Shown: positions 42,593 to 52,214, numbered from the stretch's first letter. The stretch: DNA of 64,000 nt from Halodesulfovibrio sp. MK-HDV (GCF_009914765.1 NZ_WYDS01000018.1:40812-104811); one strand, 5' to 3'. Notes: generated from the sequence alone by a model not told the origin. Translations and numbers: made by a program.

Positions 42593-43040
42593 CTAAAATA
42601 AATGAAAGAAAAACAAGAGCTTGTGAAAAACTTCATTTTTACATAACCACCTGAAAAGACGTGCGTTTTATTTGATTATGTGACCAACTAGTTCTCGCCA
42701 ATAGTGGACATTACAACAAAAAAGCAAAAAAAGGCACCTTGCTTGACCATTCAGTGTGCGAAAGTAAAAAGCACCCGTGTTGACGAAATAGTAAAACAGC
42801 GTAACATGACGCATGATTCGTTTTAGTCGAATGGGCTTTAGTATTTTTACTTAGTTGGGTGAGCTGTACTGGGACTTGCAGCTTTCTGACTGATGGCTAG
42901 ACCCATATTCTCGAACTTTTTCGAGAAGGTATTAAGTCATAGCTGCGGGTAACGGATGAATATCTGTTGTCCCTGTGCACGTTTTTAACCACTCTGTATG
43001 TTGAGTGTTAAGGCGTGAAAGAAGCAACAGGAGTATGCTG
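42593..43040. other. Long intergenic region upstream of symporter, with hairpins
   Basis: About 450 bases without a credible gene, AT-rich at the left. Perfect arms TTCTCGA (42908-42914) / TCGAGAA (42921-42927) form a hairpin, and a second imperfect one spans about 42947-42974 (GGGTAACGGAT with ATCTGTTGTCCC). These suggest a structured leader for the symporter gene, but I do not recognise a known riboswitch. Confidence 0.45.
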
Positions 43041-44411
43041 ATGGAAAGCTTTATGTCATGGCTGGAAATGATCGACGGATGGGTATGGGGCCCTGTAATG
43101 CTGACTTTATTAGTTGGTACAGGTCTGCTGCTTACAATCATGCTGAAGGGTTTACAGTTTAGAAAACTTGGCTATTCTCTGTATCTTGCGCTTGTTAGGC
43201 GTAAAGATCCTGACGCAGATGAAGGCGATATTTCTAACTTTGAAGCCTTGATGACCGCTCTTTCTGCAACTGTCGGAACCGGTAACATTGCCGGTGTTGC
43301 CACCGCGATTGCAGTTGGGGGGCCAGGTGCGTTGTTCTGGATGTGGATTACCGGCCTTGTTGGTATGGCCACTAAATTTGGTGAAGCGGTACTTGCTGTT
43401 AAATACCGCGTAAAAGATGAAAATGGCGAAATGTGTGGTGGCCCTATGTACTACATTTCACGCGGTCTCGGCTGGAAAGGCCTTGGCTCTGTGTTCGCAT
43501 TTTTTGCTACGATTGCATCGTTTGGTATCGGTAACATGGTACAGTCAAACTCTGTAGCACTTGCTGTTAAAGACACTTTTGGTATCGATCCATTTATCGT
43601 TGGTATCGTTCTCGCTGTTCTTACCGCTGTCGTAGTTCTTGGTGGTATTAAGTCTATTGGTAAAGTTACCTCTATTCTTATTCCTATCATGATTGTGTTC
43701 TACGTTGGTGGCGCCATGTTTATTCTTCTTACAAACATGGAAAAAATTGGACCTGCATTTAGTCTCGTTTTTGAATACGCATTTAACCCAGTTGCAGCCA
43801 CCGGTGGTTTTGCTGGTGCAACTGTTGCAGCCGCTATACGCTTCGGTGTTGCGCGTGGTGTGTTCTCTAACGAATCCGGTCTTGGTTCTGCTCCGATTGC
43901 TGCTGCTGCAGCACAGACTAAGCACCCTGTAGAGCAGGCTCTCGTTTCCATGACCCAGACCTTCATTGATACAATCGTTATTTGTACCATGACTGGTCTC
44001 GTAATTATTATGTTCAACTGGGATTCTGGTCTTACTAGTTCTTCCCTTACTACCGAAGCATTCCGTCTCGGTTTTGAAGGTGGGCAGTATGTTGTAACGA
44101 TTGGGCTTATCCTCTTCGCTTACTCTACCATCCTTGGTTGGTGTTACTACGGTGAGAAATCTATTGAATATCTTCTCGGCGTAGGCGCAGTTAAACCTTA
44201 CCGCATTGTGTACATTGCCGCGATTCTCTTCGGTTCTGTACAGAAAGTGGCATTGGTTTGGACTTTGGCTGATATTTTCAACGGCCTTATGGCTCTTCCA
44301 AACTTACTTGGTCTTATCTTCCTCAGTCCGGTTATTGTTCGTGAAACCCGTGAGTACTTTGCAATGAAAGCAGGTATTGCACCTGAAACATTGCGTCACG
44401 CAGACAAATAA
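43041..44411 (+). CDS. Sodium:alanine symporter (AGCS family)
   Basis: An inner-membrane carrier of 456 residues that imports alanine or glycine with sodium. About 11 hydrophobic segments are visible. The family signature is at [32 protein letters not shown]; the segment [15 protein letters not shown] and [25 protein letters not shown] are also diagnostic. The start at 43041 is seven bases after AGGAG; the ATG at 43035 is too close. It looks like an ordinary chromosomal gene that happens to sit between two groups of phage genes. Confidence 0.93.
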   Translation: MESFMSWLEMIDGWVWGPVMLTLLVGTGLLLTIMLKGLQFRKLGYSLYLALVRRKDPDADEGDISNFEALMTALSATVGTGNIAGVATAIAVGGPGALFWMWITGLVGMATKFGEAVLAVKYRVKDENGEMCGGPMYYISRGLGWKGLGSVFAFFATIASFGIGNMVQSNSVALAVKDTFGIDPFIVGIVLAVLTAVVVLGGIKSIGKVTSILIPIMIVFYVGGAMFILLTNMEKIGPAFSLVFEYAFNPVAATGGFAGATVAAAIRFGVARGVFSNESGLGSAPIAAAAAQTKHPVEQALVSMTQTFIDTIVICTMTGLVIIMFNWDSGLTSSSLTTEAFRLGFEGGQYVVTIGLILFAYSTILGWCYYGEKSIEYLLGVGAVKPYRIVYIAAILFGSVQKVALVWTLADIFNGLMALPNLLGLIFLSPVIVRETREYFAMKAGIAPETLRHADK

Positions 44412-44435
44412 TAGCTAGCAAAACAAGTTATAGAG

Positions 44436-44471
44436 AAGCCCCTTCTGAGCAATCAGGAGGGGCTTTTTTTT
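44436..44471 (+). terminator. Intrinsic terminator after symporter
   Basis: Arms AAGCCCCTTCTGA (44436-44448) and TCAGGAGGGGCTT (44453-44465), near-perfect, followed by eight T. Confidence 0.93.
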
Positions 44472-44707
44472 ATGTTGTAACCAAAAAGAGGTGTGCAGGT
44501 AACACAGGATAAAGAGTGGGGTGGTAGCGGTAGGATGCTTTTGACTACTTGAAATTACTTGATATACAAATGGAAAAAGCTACTCTGTAGCGGCGTGAAC
44601 ACTGCTCACATCTTGTAGGTAGTCTTTTCGTCTTTATTGAATGCTGACTGTGGGGAATGCATTCAAGCCCCGCCCGATAAATTGCAAGAAACAGGGAGAA
44701 GTATGCT

Positions 44708-45769
44708 ATGAAAAATCAAAACCGCCGTCAATTTCTTCAGACCGGAGCATTTACGCTGATGGGTATGTCTTTAATGGGACGTAAAGCATTTGCTGCTCCA
44801 ACTAAAACTGACTTTGCTCCTGTACGCTTTGGTGTGATTTCCGACCCGCATCTTGATATAAAAGGGAAGAATGGCATGAAGATGAGCGCAGCAAGTGTGA
44901 ACTGTGTTGGTCAGGCTGTTAAGGGGCTTAATCAAGAGACTGGTCTATCTTTTGTTGTAGTTACTGGTGATCTTCTTCTTGATGGTGAAAAACAGAATGC
45001 AGAAGCCATTAAAGAATTACTGGATTCATTGACCGTCCCGTATTTTGTTATTGCCGGTAACCATGACTTTGTACCTGCAAATCCTGCGAAGCATCGTGAC
45101 GGTTTTGATTACCTTAAGATTGAAGAATTTGTGAAGTTCTTTGACGGCAAAGGGTATGATGGCTCTGGTAATCGCTACTGGGCACACTCAGTTGTTCCGG
45201 GATTGCGTGTTATTGGTCTGGATGCAAATCTTCCGCTTGAACAGAAAAAATGGGGTGGAGTGCTCCCACAGGAACAATTGAATTGGCTCGATAAGCAGCT
45301 GACAGATCACAAAGATGAAATGAATATTGTGTTCATGCATCACAATGTGATTCCATGGTCAAGCGATGAGCTGAAGGGCGGGGCTAAGCAGTGGTTCTGT
45401 GCTGATAATGCTGACGCTGTACGTGCTGTGCTGGAAAAACATGCAGAGGCTGCTCCGCTTATGATTACAGGCCATCGTCATATAGGTATGCGCGTGAGCG
45501 AGCTTGCCGGTGTGAACTACATGGTTGCTCCATCTGCCAATACGCATCCTATGCGATATTCTGTGCTGACGGTTTCCCCTGAAGCTGTAACATGGAAAAC
45601 TCCAATGATTGGTGTGCCTGAGTCAGTGCATATTGAAGCACGTAACAACTTGCTTGCAGCAACATGGTGGCGTGAAACGCAGTATGCAGAACGCAGTGCA
45701 ACCAGCGATGCTGAAGTTCTTGAATTTTATGAAAAGAACTCACAGCGAATTGGTACAAAGGTGCTGTAG
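44708..45769 (+). CDS. Tat-exported calcineurin-like metallophosphoesterase
   Basis: A 353-residue periplasmic phosphoesterase. The N-terminus has a twin-arginine signal (NRRQFLQTG, R6R7, then a mild hydrophobic stretch ending AFAAP). The di-metal site is complete: ISDPHLD, VVTGDLLLDGE, IAGNHDF, VFMHHNVIP and ITGHRHIG. The fold resembles cyclic-nucleotide or phospholipid phosphodiesterases of the 3',5'-cAMP type, but the substrate is unknown. A GGGAGAAG ribosome binding site precedes the ATG. It stands alone with a strong terminator behind it. Confidence 0.9.
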   Translation: MKNQNRRQFLQTGAFTLMGMSLMGRKAFAAPTKTDFAPVRFGVISDPHLDIKGKNGMKMSAASVNCVGQAVKGLNQETGLSFVVVTGDLLLDGEKQNAEAIKELLDSLTVPYFVIAGNHDFVPANPAKHRDGFDYLKIEEFVKFFDGKGYDGSGNRYWAHSVVPGLRVIGLDANLPLEQKKWGGVLPQEQLNWLDKQLTDHKDEMNIVFMHHNVIPWSSDELKGGAKQWFCADNADAVRAVLEKHAEAAPLMITGHRHIGMRVSELAGVNYMVAPSANTHPMRYSVLTVSPEAVTWKTPMIGVPESVHIEARNNLLAATWWRETQYAERSATSDAEVLEFYEKNSQRIGTKVL

Positions 45770-45797
45770 CGCAGAGTGAGTCTTTTTTTCAATAATA

Positions 45798-45834
45798 AAA
45801 GCCCCCGCAGAAAAATCTGTGGGGGCTTTCTTTT
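45798..45834 (+). terminator. Intrinsic terminator after phosphoesterase
   Basis: Arms AAAGCCCCCGCAGA (45798-45811) and TCTGTGGGGGCTTT (45816-45829) around AAAA, then CTTTT. It may also stop the convergent peptidase transcript. Confidence 0.93.
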
Positions 45835-45853
45835 AGCAATGGTATAGCAATCT

Positions 45854-46039
45854 TTATAAGGCTGCTTTAGCAATGGCTTCTGGTGTCAGTGACGCCAGGG
45901 TATTCGTCATAATACGCTGCTGTGCAACCTGTAGGAGCAAACGTACTTGTGAGAGTTTAAACTGTGCAAGTTCAACACCCACAAGTTTGGAAGGACGGGG
46001 CAGTTCTGCTGTTAGCGGATTAACTGCTTTGCCATTTTT
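45854..46039 (-). pseudogene. Out-of-frame C-terminal tail of the M23 peptidase
   Basis: Read in the shifted frame on the minus strand, this stretch encodes NGKAVNPLTAELPRPSKL, then VELAQFKLSQVRLLLQ and a tail ending LTPEAIAKAAL before a stop at 45854-45856. NGKAVNPL is the standard continuation of M23 peptidases after HLHFEVRK, so this is the true end of the gene at 46012-47220, severed by a one-base loss in an A-run. It could be a real mutation, a slippage site or a sequencing error. Confidence 0.8.
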
Positions 46040-47220
46040 CGCACTTCAAAATGTAAGTGCGGTCCGGTTGAACGACCGGTGGTTCCTACATACCCGATAA
46101 TATCGCCAGCTTTTACTCTGCTGCCGCGCTTAAGTCCTTTTTTGAACTTTCGCATATGCGAGTAAGAGGTTTGGGTGGATTTATTGTGACGAAGGCTTAC
46201 TTGGTTACCATAACCGCCTTTGCGTCCGATAAAATCAACTTTACCGTCTGCCGCAGCATGAATTGGGGTTCCCCTTGGTGCTGCGTAGTCCATTCCTGCA
46301 TGTAGAATTCTACGCTTAAGAATAGGGTGTATACGGTAGCCGAACTTGGAGCTCATTCGAGCGTTTTTTACAAGTTCAATTTTGCCTTTCTTGACAATGG
46401 TGTTCCCGTTTGCATCGTAATACGATCCTCCTGACCCTCTTTCAAAAAAGTAGAGTTGTAGGGAAGAGGTTCGTTTACCTAAACGAACATATTGGATACG
46501 TGGGGCAATGCCAGAGGCTTTGGGGTAGACTTCGTAAATAACCTCGAAGTCTTTCTTTACAATATCTTTTTTAGTTAATTTTTTTCTCTCCGCCAACAGC
46601 TTGTGAGCCTGTGAGGCAAGAGAGGCTGGGAGACCAAAGTACTGTGCATCTTTTACAAAAGATTTTTTGATGACACCAACTACGTACTGTAGTTTCCCCT
46701 TGTACTGAGTACGCTCGACAGCAGGTTTGTACGTACCGTTTGGTTGCATTCTAAGGGCAAACCGTCGGTTTTTATTTTGCTGCACGCTTAGCAGCACTAA
46801 CTCCTTCTTTTTTGATTTAGGAGTGGTGCGGAGCGTTAGGGTCATTGTTAACCCTACATCGAATCGAAAAGCTTTTTGCTTTAGTGTGGTAGCAACAATT
46901 TGACGCTGTTGCTTAAGCGGAACGCCAGCTTTTTTGAGCACCCCATACAGGGTATCTCCCTTTTTTACCGTGATCTTTTTGGCAATAAGTCTTTCGTTGG
47001 CGTTTGCGGGAATGAGCTCCGTAGGGAGCGCACTCTTTGGATTAATTTGTTCCCAACCACTCAAGAGGTTGGAAAGATCATAACGTTCGTAAATTGATGC
47101 GGTACTGTTCGCTGAAGCGTTTGCAAAAGTAGGCAGTGCAATAAGTGATGTAAATATTAGTAACGCAATGGTAAAGAACAAATAATCCCTTTGTTGTTTT
47201 TTAAAAAAATACATTTTCAT
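46012..47220 (-). CDS. M23 (LytM-type) murein peptidase, frameshifted near its end
   Basis: A peptidoglycan endopeptidase, 402 residues as encoded. Parts: an N-terminal membrane anchor or signal (DYLFFTIALLIFTSLIALP), a LysM/OapA-like region (ITVKKGDTLYGVLKKAGVP), a linker domain, then the M23 core with HAGMDYAAPRGTPI, YGNQVSLRH, SHMRKF and HLHFEVR, so all zinc and catalytic residues are present. Right after HLHFEVRK the frame ends abnormally (MAKQLIR then stop). Adding one A to the five-A run (plus-strand T at 46035-46039) restores the normal NGKAVNPL continuation and another 55 or so residues. The start is ATG at 47220; a TTG at 47241 is less likely. Confidence 0.85.
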   Translation of the reverse strand: MKMYFFKKQQRDYLFFTIALLIFTSLIALPTFANASANSTASIYERYDLSNLLSGWEQINPKSALPTELIPANANERLIAKKITVKKGDTLYGVLKKAGVPLKQQRQIVATTLKQKAFRFDVGLTMTLTLRTTPKSKKKELVLLSVQQNKNRRFALRMQPNGTYKPAVERTQYKGKLQYVVGVIKKSFVKDAQYFGLPASLASQAHKLLAERKKLTKKDIVKKDFEVIYEVYPKASGIAPRIQYVRLGKRTSSLQLYFFERGSGGSYYDANGNTIVKKGKIELVKNARMSSKFGYRIHPILKRRILHAGMDYAAPRGTPIHAAADGKVDFIGRKGGYGNQVSLRHNKSTQTSYSHMRKFKKGLKRGSRVKAGDIIGYVGTTGRSTGPHLHFEVRKMAKQLIR

Positions 47221-47662
47221 AAGTGTTTTCTCGTTTCCCAATGCTCGAAGTGCACTACTTACTTCAATAGTCCTTGTCTACCCCCTCTTTTTTGGATGAA
47301 ATAATACATAGTTGAATGAGTTCAAGATTATTCTAATTATATTTACCATCGACTGTTTACAACTTTTAACAATTTGACGCTAAATATCGCTTTTTCACAT
47401 GGCGTCCACCCCCCATACGTATACGTGGAACCATATCATCACCCCTCCATCACCCCTGTTTCATCGAATCCTAATAAAACATGCAGTAGAGTCGCCTTCG
47501 TGCTGAGCAAAGGCGGCTTTGTTGTTTCTGCCAGTATTTCAAAGGTTAGATGCGCTACTGGTTGTCCATTTCGGTGTGATCATACTTGGCGAAGTTGATT
47601 AGATCGTTTGATGGTTTGAATTGGTACAACCAGTAGCGCCTCCAAACATAAGGAGAGTTGAG
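47221..47662. other. Leader region of phage-like structural operon
   Basis: About 440 bases between the peptidase start and the first structural gene. It includes a GTCGCCTT...AAAGGCGGC hairpin near 47490-47515 and the long inverted repeat at 47552-47639. No gene is credible here. It must contain the promoter of the structural operon. Confidence 0.5.
47552..47639 (+). repeat. 14-base inverted repeat in the structural operon leader
   Basis: GCGCTACTGGTTGT (47552-47565) and ACAACCAGTAGCGC (47626-47639) are perfect reverse complements 60 bases apart, ending 24 bases before the first structural gene. An RNA would fold into a long stem closing a 60-base loop just upstream of the AGGAGAG ribosome binding site. 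Confidence 0.7.
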
Positions 47663-47890
47663 ATGGGTGGAGGAAAAGGAAAAATTTCTGTTTCATCACC
47701 GCCGCCGGCTCCGGCGCCACCTGCGGCGCCTCCGGTGCGGGAAGATAATACAGTGAGTAAGGCTGAAATGTATTCGAGCATTGCAAGCAGTCAGGCCAGT
47801 AGAGATTTAAGGCGTGCGACAATTCTGACAGGCGCTCAAGGGGATGAGTCGGAAGCTCGACTTAAGAAAAGTACCCTGCTTGGCAGTTAA
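47663..47890 (+). CDS. Small phage head protein with TLLG tail
   Basis: A 75-residue protein: a glycine-rich start (MGGGKGK), a proline-rich segment and a helical part with RRATILTGAQGDES and KKSTLLGS at the end. The pattern of MGGG, PPP, TxLTG and TLLG recurs in small proteins encoded next to podovirus connector genes. Its role is not known to me. AGGAGAG lies upstream of the ATG at 47663, and a longer frame from 47621 is rejected. First gene of the structural operon. Confidence 0.6.
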   Translation: MGGGKGKISVSSPPPAPAPPAAPPVREDNTVSKAEMYSSIASSQASRDLRRATILTGAQGDESEARLKKSTLLGS

Positions 47891-47955
47891 GACTATGCAA
47901 GCCTGCTCGGGATCGTCTTTTTTGGCATTTCGATACGCAGGCAGAAGGAACGACT

Positions 47956-49686
47956 ATGTCGCAATCATTACTTAAAACAGTTCGAAACACGGCTATTTTT
48001 CTGGAAGGACAACGGCAGGACTGGGATTCTGCGTGGCGGGATGTATCACAGTATATTGTCCCGCATAAAGGCACGTTTGCTTTTTCAAACTCCGGTTCCA
48101 GCGCACGTTTCAGTAAAAAGATAATCGATGGAACCGCGTCACGTGCAATTCGAATTCTTGCGGCAGGAATGCAGAGTGGGCTTACTTCTCCGGCGCAACC
48201 GTGGTTTCGGTTACGGCTCGTTGAAAAGGATTTGATGGAGTATACGCCTGTTCGTTTGTGGCTCGATGAAGTTGAGAGCCGTATCTATAATGAACTGGCA
48301 CATGCAGGATTCTATCAGGCTGCCCATAGCATGTATTCCGAACTGGCTGCATTCGGTTCAGCAGATATGTACATGGCGTCGGATGAACAAAAGCTTTTTA
48401 GTTTTTCCTGTTTAACTTGCGGAGAATTTTCTTGGGCTTCGGATCGTTACGGAAAGATCGATACCGTTCTCCGTCGTACAAAAATGACAGTGCGGCAGTT
48501 GGCGGCGCAGTTTGGTGAAGAAGTTTTATCTGCAACCGCAAGACGTCTGCTTGCCCGTGATCCGTACAGCATGATTGAGGTTGGGCATCTTGTATGTCCA
48601 CGAGAGGGGAAAAATTTTGTAACTCAGGGCAAAGGCAAGCCAGTCCTTGCCGGAAAAAAGAACATGCCGTGGGCATCCATCACATTTGAAATGGGAACAG
48701 ACGCGACCACAGTCTTGAATGAAAGTGGTTTTATGGAATTTCCCCACTTATGTGGTCGATGGGATGTAACTGGCATGGATACGTACGGGTATTCACCGGC
48801 AATGGATGTGATGCCGGATGTGAAAATGCTTCAGGAAATGGCAAAAAGCCAGCTTCTTGCCGTGCATAAGGTTGTAAATCCACCAATGCGGGTTCCGGCA
48901 GGATACAAGCAGCGTTTGAATCTTATTCCTGGTGCCCAGAATTTTGTAAACAGCACACAGCAGGACGCAGTGTCCCCATTGTATCAGATTAATCCCGATA
49001 TTCAGGCTGTTTCATATAAGATTGATGATGTGCGCCGAGGTATCCGTGAAGGCTTCTTTAATGATCTGTTCTTAATGTTCACTGGCGAAGGCCGTAGCAA
49101 CATTACTGCCACAGAGGTGCTTGAGCGCAGTCAGGAAAAAATGGTCATGCTGGGGCCTGTGATTGAGCGGCATCAGACAGAGATTCTTGATCCTTTGCTG
49201 GCTCGAATGCTTGGTGTCTTGCAGCGGTCAGGCCGCATGCCGCCAGCACCTCCGGAATTGGAAGGCAGAGCGTTGCAGGTTGAATATGTATCTGTACTGG
49301 CGCAGGCACAAAAACTTGCAGGCTCCAACGCCATTCGTCAATTGACGGAACAGGTTGGAAGAATGGCTTCAGTTGCACCATCAGTTTTGGACAAAGTAGA
49401 TTTTGACCAATGTGTTGACGAGCTTGCTTCAACCTCAGGTGTCCCAGCCAGAATTCTTCGTTCTGATGAAGATGTTGCAACACGCCGTGAGGCAGCTCAA
49501 GCGCAGATGTCTGAACTTCAGACTGCGGATCAGATTGAAAAACTGGCAAATGCTGTTTCTTCTGTTGTGGGGGCGATGAAAGAGTCCCCTGAAATTCTGG
49601 AGACTATTGTTTCAAAATTAGGTGGTGGCGCGGATGATGATTCGCAGAAACTCCTACAGGAAGCCTTAACGTTTACAGGTCGTTAA
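47956..49686 (+). CDS. Phage head-tail connector / portal (T7 gp8-like)
   Basis: Forms the dodecameric portal through which DNA enters the capsid and to which the tail binds. The 576-residue length is near T7 gp8 (536). Family features include the N-terminal RQDWDSAWRDVSQYIVPHKG, IIDGTASRAIRILAAGMQSGLTSPAQPWFRLR, and near the C-terminus GRSNITATEVLERSQEKMVMLGPVIERHQTEILDPLL, all typical of the head-to-tail connecting family. The frame is complete. Confidence 0.92.
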   Translation: MSQSLLKTVRNTAIFLEGQRQDWDSAWRDVSQYIVPHKGTFAFSNSGSSARFSKKIIDGTASRAIRILAAGMQSGLTSPAQPWFRLRLVEKDLMEYTPVRLWLDEVESRIYNELAHAGFYQAAHSMYSELAAFGSADMYMASDEQKLFSFSCLTCGEFSWASDRYGKIDTVLRRTKMTVRQLAAQFGEEVLSATARRLLARDPYSMIEVGHLVCPREGKNFVTQGKGKPVLAGKKNMPWASITFEMGTDATTVLNESGFMEFPHLCGRWDVTGMDTYGYSPAMDVMPDVKMLQEMAKSQLLAVHKVVNPPMRVPAGYKQRLNLIPGAQNFVNSTQQDAVSPLYQINPDIQAVSYKIDDVRRGIREGFFNDLFLMFTGEGRSNITATEVLERSQEKMVMLGPVIERHQTEILDPLLARMLGVLQRSGRMPPAPPELEGRALQVEYVSVLAQAQKLAGSNAIRQLTEQVGRMASVAPSVLDKVDFDQCVDELASTSGVPARILRSDEDVATRREAAQAQMSELQTADQIEKLANAVSSVVGAMKESPEILETIVSKLGGGADDDSQKLLQEALTFTGR

Positions 49687-49699
49687 GTCGGGAGTGGGG

Positions 49700-50077
49700 A
49701 TGCAGACTGATACTGAATTACAGGGGCTGTGCGAGTTGAGTGAAATGGAGCTTTCGCGGTTGCTGACAGAGGATTACGGGGTTGAACATGCCCGAAGCGC
49801 TGATGCAGAAACTCGGATGATCTCCTATCTGCAGGATTTGCGGGAGGTGTTACGGCTTGAATCAGGTGCGGGCGTGCGGGTGCTGCGCATGTGGTTAGAT
49901 GAGGCATGCATGAATAACAGACTCGCACGGGATGAACATATGCGGGAACGTGTTGCGTTGCTTGAATATGCACGAGACCGCATGGCGGATGTCGCCTTGG
50001 CTGATCCTGTTTGTCATGTGCGGTTGCAGCTTCAGTTTTCACAGGAATGGGCATCAGCAGAGACAAACGGACTGTAG
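49700..50077 (+). CDS. Hypothetical phage protein downstream of connector
   Basis: A 125-residue mostly helical protein. The central segment VRVLRMWLDEACMNNRLARD followed by a second helix resembles the layout of Bbp19-like phage proteins, which occupy the same position between connector and capsid genes, but the match is weak. It is acidic and has no membrane segment. The ATG at 49700 is five bases after GGGAG; a GTG at 49694 overlaps that site and is rejected. Confidence 0.5.
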   Translation: MQTDTELQGLCELSEMELSRLLTEDYGVEHARSADAETRMISYLQDLREVLRLESGAGVRVLRMWLDEACMNNRLARDEHMRERVALLEYARDRMADVALADPVCHVRLQLQFSQEWASAETNGL

Positions 50078-50139
50078 ATTTTGCAGCTGGAAGAATAATG
50101 AACGGTACTTGTTAGCACCGTCGAAACGGGAGGAGAGAG

Positions 50140-50865
50140 ATGCATACCGCGATGGATAAAACCGGTGCAGTGCCGGAGTCACATATGGGAGGCGGGGAGC
50201 AGGGGAGTTTCAGTATGAAACAGGCACCTCTTCCGGGGCCAACTCCTGCTGCGATGGCGGGCAAGCAACCAGAACAAAGTGCTGCACAAAACTTTGGCCA
50301 GAATACTGGAACAGATCATACGGGGCATACTGTTCTAGATGGCAATCCTCAGGGGGCAGGAACTTCGCAGAATGGAAACGGACAGGAAACCGTTACTACT
50401 CAGGCAGGACAGCCACAGCCGTTTGCAGTGAAATTTCCAGACGATGTTCCTGTGAATCAGGACTTGTTGGATAACTATCAAGCTTTTTGTGCTGACTGCG
50501 GTTTGAACAATGAACAGGCGCAGCAGGCGGTAGATTTTTATTTGCAAGAGCAGACTCGTCAGATGGATGCCGAGCGCGAATTCTCCATGAATATTCTGGA
50601 GAACGGCGCATGGAAAGGACAGTTTGATCAGCGCCTTTCAGTGGCGAACAGCGCCGTGCGTGCCTTGGATAGTCAGTTAGGTGGTCGCTTACAGCCGATG
50701 CTTGATTCTGGATTGGGAAATAACCACGTTTTTGCAGAAATGATGGCATGTGTCGGTGATTTGCTTCAGGAGGAAAATTTTATTCCTCATTCAGGCGGTT
50801 CCGTTACAGCCCGTTCTATGTCCACTGAAGATTTTTTACGTAACGAAGTATTTAAAACCCGCTAG
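50140..50865 (+). CDS. Putative capsid scaffolding protein
   Basis: A 241-residue protein with a low-complexity N-terminal half rich in Gly, Gln, Pro and Asn, followed by a helical C-terminal half (residues about 105-230, with NEQAQQAVDFYLQEQTRQMD and GQFDQRLSVANSAVRAL). It lies directly upstream of the major capsid gene, the standard place for a scaffold. A disordered start plus helical end is the usual scaffold build. The assignment is positional plus compositional. GGAGGAG precedes the ATG. Confidence 0.7.
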   Translation: MHTAMDKTGAVPESHMGGGEQGSFSMKQAPLPGPTPAAMAGKQPEQSAAQNFGQNTGTDHTGHTVLDGNPQGAGTSQNGNGQETVTTQAGQPQPFAVKFPDDVPVNQDLLDNYQAFCADCGLNNEQAQQAVDFYLQEQTRQMDAEREFSMNILENGAWKGQFDQRLSVANSAVRALDSQLGGRLQPMLDSGLGNNHVFAEMMACVGDLLQEENFIPHSGGSVTARSMSTEDFLRNEVFKTR

Positions 50866-50877
50866 GAGGGGATAATT

Positions 50878-51792
50878 ATGGGCGCAACACTTAAAGAACT
50901 CGCAACTGTACACAGTGCAAAACAGCCGCAGCAGGTAGATAGCTTAACAGAGGAAGCACCAGTACTGGGCGTTATTCCTTTTGAAGAAGCTTCTCATGGT
51001 TTGTGGAACATGTACGAAGATGTGACGGACGTAGAAGGTGCAGGCTGGGTTGAAATGAATGCTCCGCTTCCGGGTGTGGATGTAACCAGTGACCTGAAAA
51101 AAGTTGATTTGTCCATTCTTGGCGGTGAAATTGAGTGTCCTGAAGATACAGCCCGTATGTTCGGTAACAAAGAATCGTACTTTGCCCGTAAGCTTCCTAA
51201 AATTATCCGTAAGTCGGGTATGGCTGCTGAAAAACGCATCATTTACGATAACTTTTTACGTTGGGCTGCAGATAACAAGCGCATGGTAAGTGCTGGTGCA
51301 TCATCAGACGATTGTTATTCAATGCTCGCTGTTCGATTTGTCTCCGGTGAAACTACTGGGCTTTATTCCAGTGAAAGTTTCAAACAGGGTACTCTGCTTG
51401 ATGTACAGCCAATCAACGGTGGTCAGCTCTACAAAGCACCATCCGGCAAGCATGAAGGCGTTCTTTGTTACGGTTGCCGACTCAAAGCGTATTTTGGTTT
51501 GCAGATTGCCAATGCGCATTCTGTAGCTGCGTTGGTAAACATCAACAAAAGCAACGCACCAACTGCCATGATGATTGATGATCTGCTTGCAGATGTGCGT
51601 GCTACCTCTGGCACCACCTATCTCTTCATGCACGGCAAAGTGCAGACTTTGCTAAATGAACATAAGGGTAAATCTCTTCAGGTTCTCCCTGGGGGGCGTG
51701 ATCTTGATCGTCAGATCACACATTGGAATGGCGTGGAGGTTGTTACTTCTTACAACTTCCTTGATGGCACTGAAGCAGCACGAACTGTCTAA
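50878..51792 (+). CDS. Major capsid protein
   Basis: The 304-residue shell protein, encoded 12 bases after the scaffold. It resembles capsid proteins of Bordetella BPP-1-type podoviruses: an N-terminal arm (TLKELATVHSAKQP), PFEEASHGLWNMYEDV, the E-loop-like region with IECPEDTARMFGNKESYFARKLPKIIRKSG and a C-terminal strand ITHWNGVEVVTSYNFLDGTEA. No inserted or missing block is apparent. GGAGGGG precedes the ATG. Assignment relies on position and overall pattern. Confidence 0.82.
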   Translation: MGATLKELATVHSAKQPQQVDSLTEEAPVLGVIPFEEASHGLWNMYEDVTDVEGAGWVEMNAPLPGVDVTSDLKKVDLSILGGEIECPEDTARMFGNKESYFARKLPKIIRKSGMAAEKRIIYDNFLRWAADNKRMVSAGASSDDCYSMLAVRFVSGETTGLYSSESFKQGTLLDVQPINGGQLYKAPSGKHEGVLCYGCRLKAYFGLQIANAHSVAALVNINKSNAPTAMMIDDLLADVRATSGTTYLFMHGKVQTLLNEHKGKSLQVLPGGRDLDRQITHWNGVEVVTSYNFLDGTEAARTV

Positions 51793-51812
51793 CGTAAAAA
51801 GATGAGACTACT

Positions 51813-52214
51813 ATGTACAAACATACCCTGCGAGTAAACGGCGAGTATTTGGCAAAGGCGCAGACTCTTCCTTCTAATGCTAATGCTGTCGGCAATGGTG
51901 GTTCCATTAAAGCAGGTTCCACAATGGGAGCCATTGAAGTTGTTATGGCTGCCGCGGATGACGTGAGCATTCCGGCTGCCACCCAAGTGAAATTACAGCT
52001 TGAAGGCAGTGACGATAATACAACTTTCACGTTGATGCCCGTTAATTATGTTGTGACCACATCTTCCGGTGTGACAAACTACAAGAAGGGTGAAGAGTTT
52101 GCCCGTCTGCCAGTGCCGTCCAATGCTCCGAAGCATGTTCGCTGCCGTGTCGCCACAAATAAAACAGGTGTAACAGGAACAGTCGATGTTTTCTGCGACT
52201 TCCTGCCGCGTTAA
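51813..52214 (+). CDS. Putative capsid decoration / minor head protein (Bbp16-like)
   Basis: A 133-residue, all-beta-looking protein located right after the capsid gene. It has NGGSIKAGSTMGAIEVVMAA, ATQVKLQLEGSDDNTTFTLM and a C-terminal KHVRCRVATNKTGVTGTVDVFCDFLP, a layout seen in proteins called Bbp16-like in podoviruses. It probably binds or stabilises the capsid surface. The ribosome binding site is weak (GATGAGAC). Confidence comes mostly from position. Confidence 0.6.
   Translation: MYKHTLRVNGEYLAKAQTLPSNANAVGNGGSIKAGSTMGAIEVVMAAADDVSIPAATQVKLQLEGSDDNTTFTLMPVNYVVTTSSGVTNYKKGEEFARLPVPSNAPKHVRCRVATNKTGVTGTVDVFCDFLPR

Noticed and set aside
42593..43040. Possible glycine riboswitch before the symporter
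   Set aside because: Glycine-binding motifs and the tandem aptamer layout are not visible; only generic hairpins are present.
45873..46100. 75-residue plus-strand reading frame
   Set aside because: It overlaps the minus-strand peptidase tail, which explains the sequence better once the frameshift is considered.
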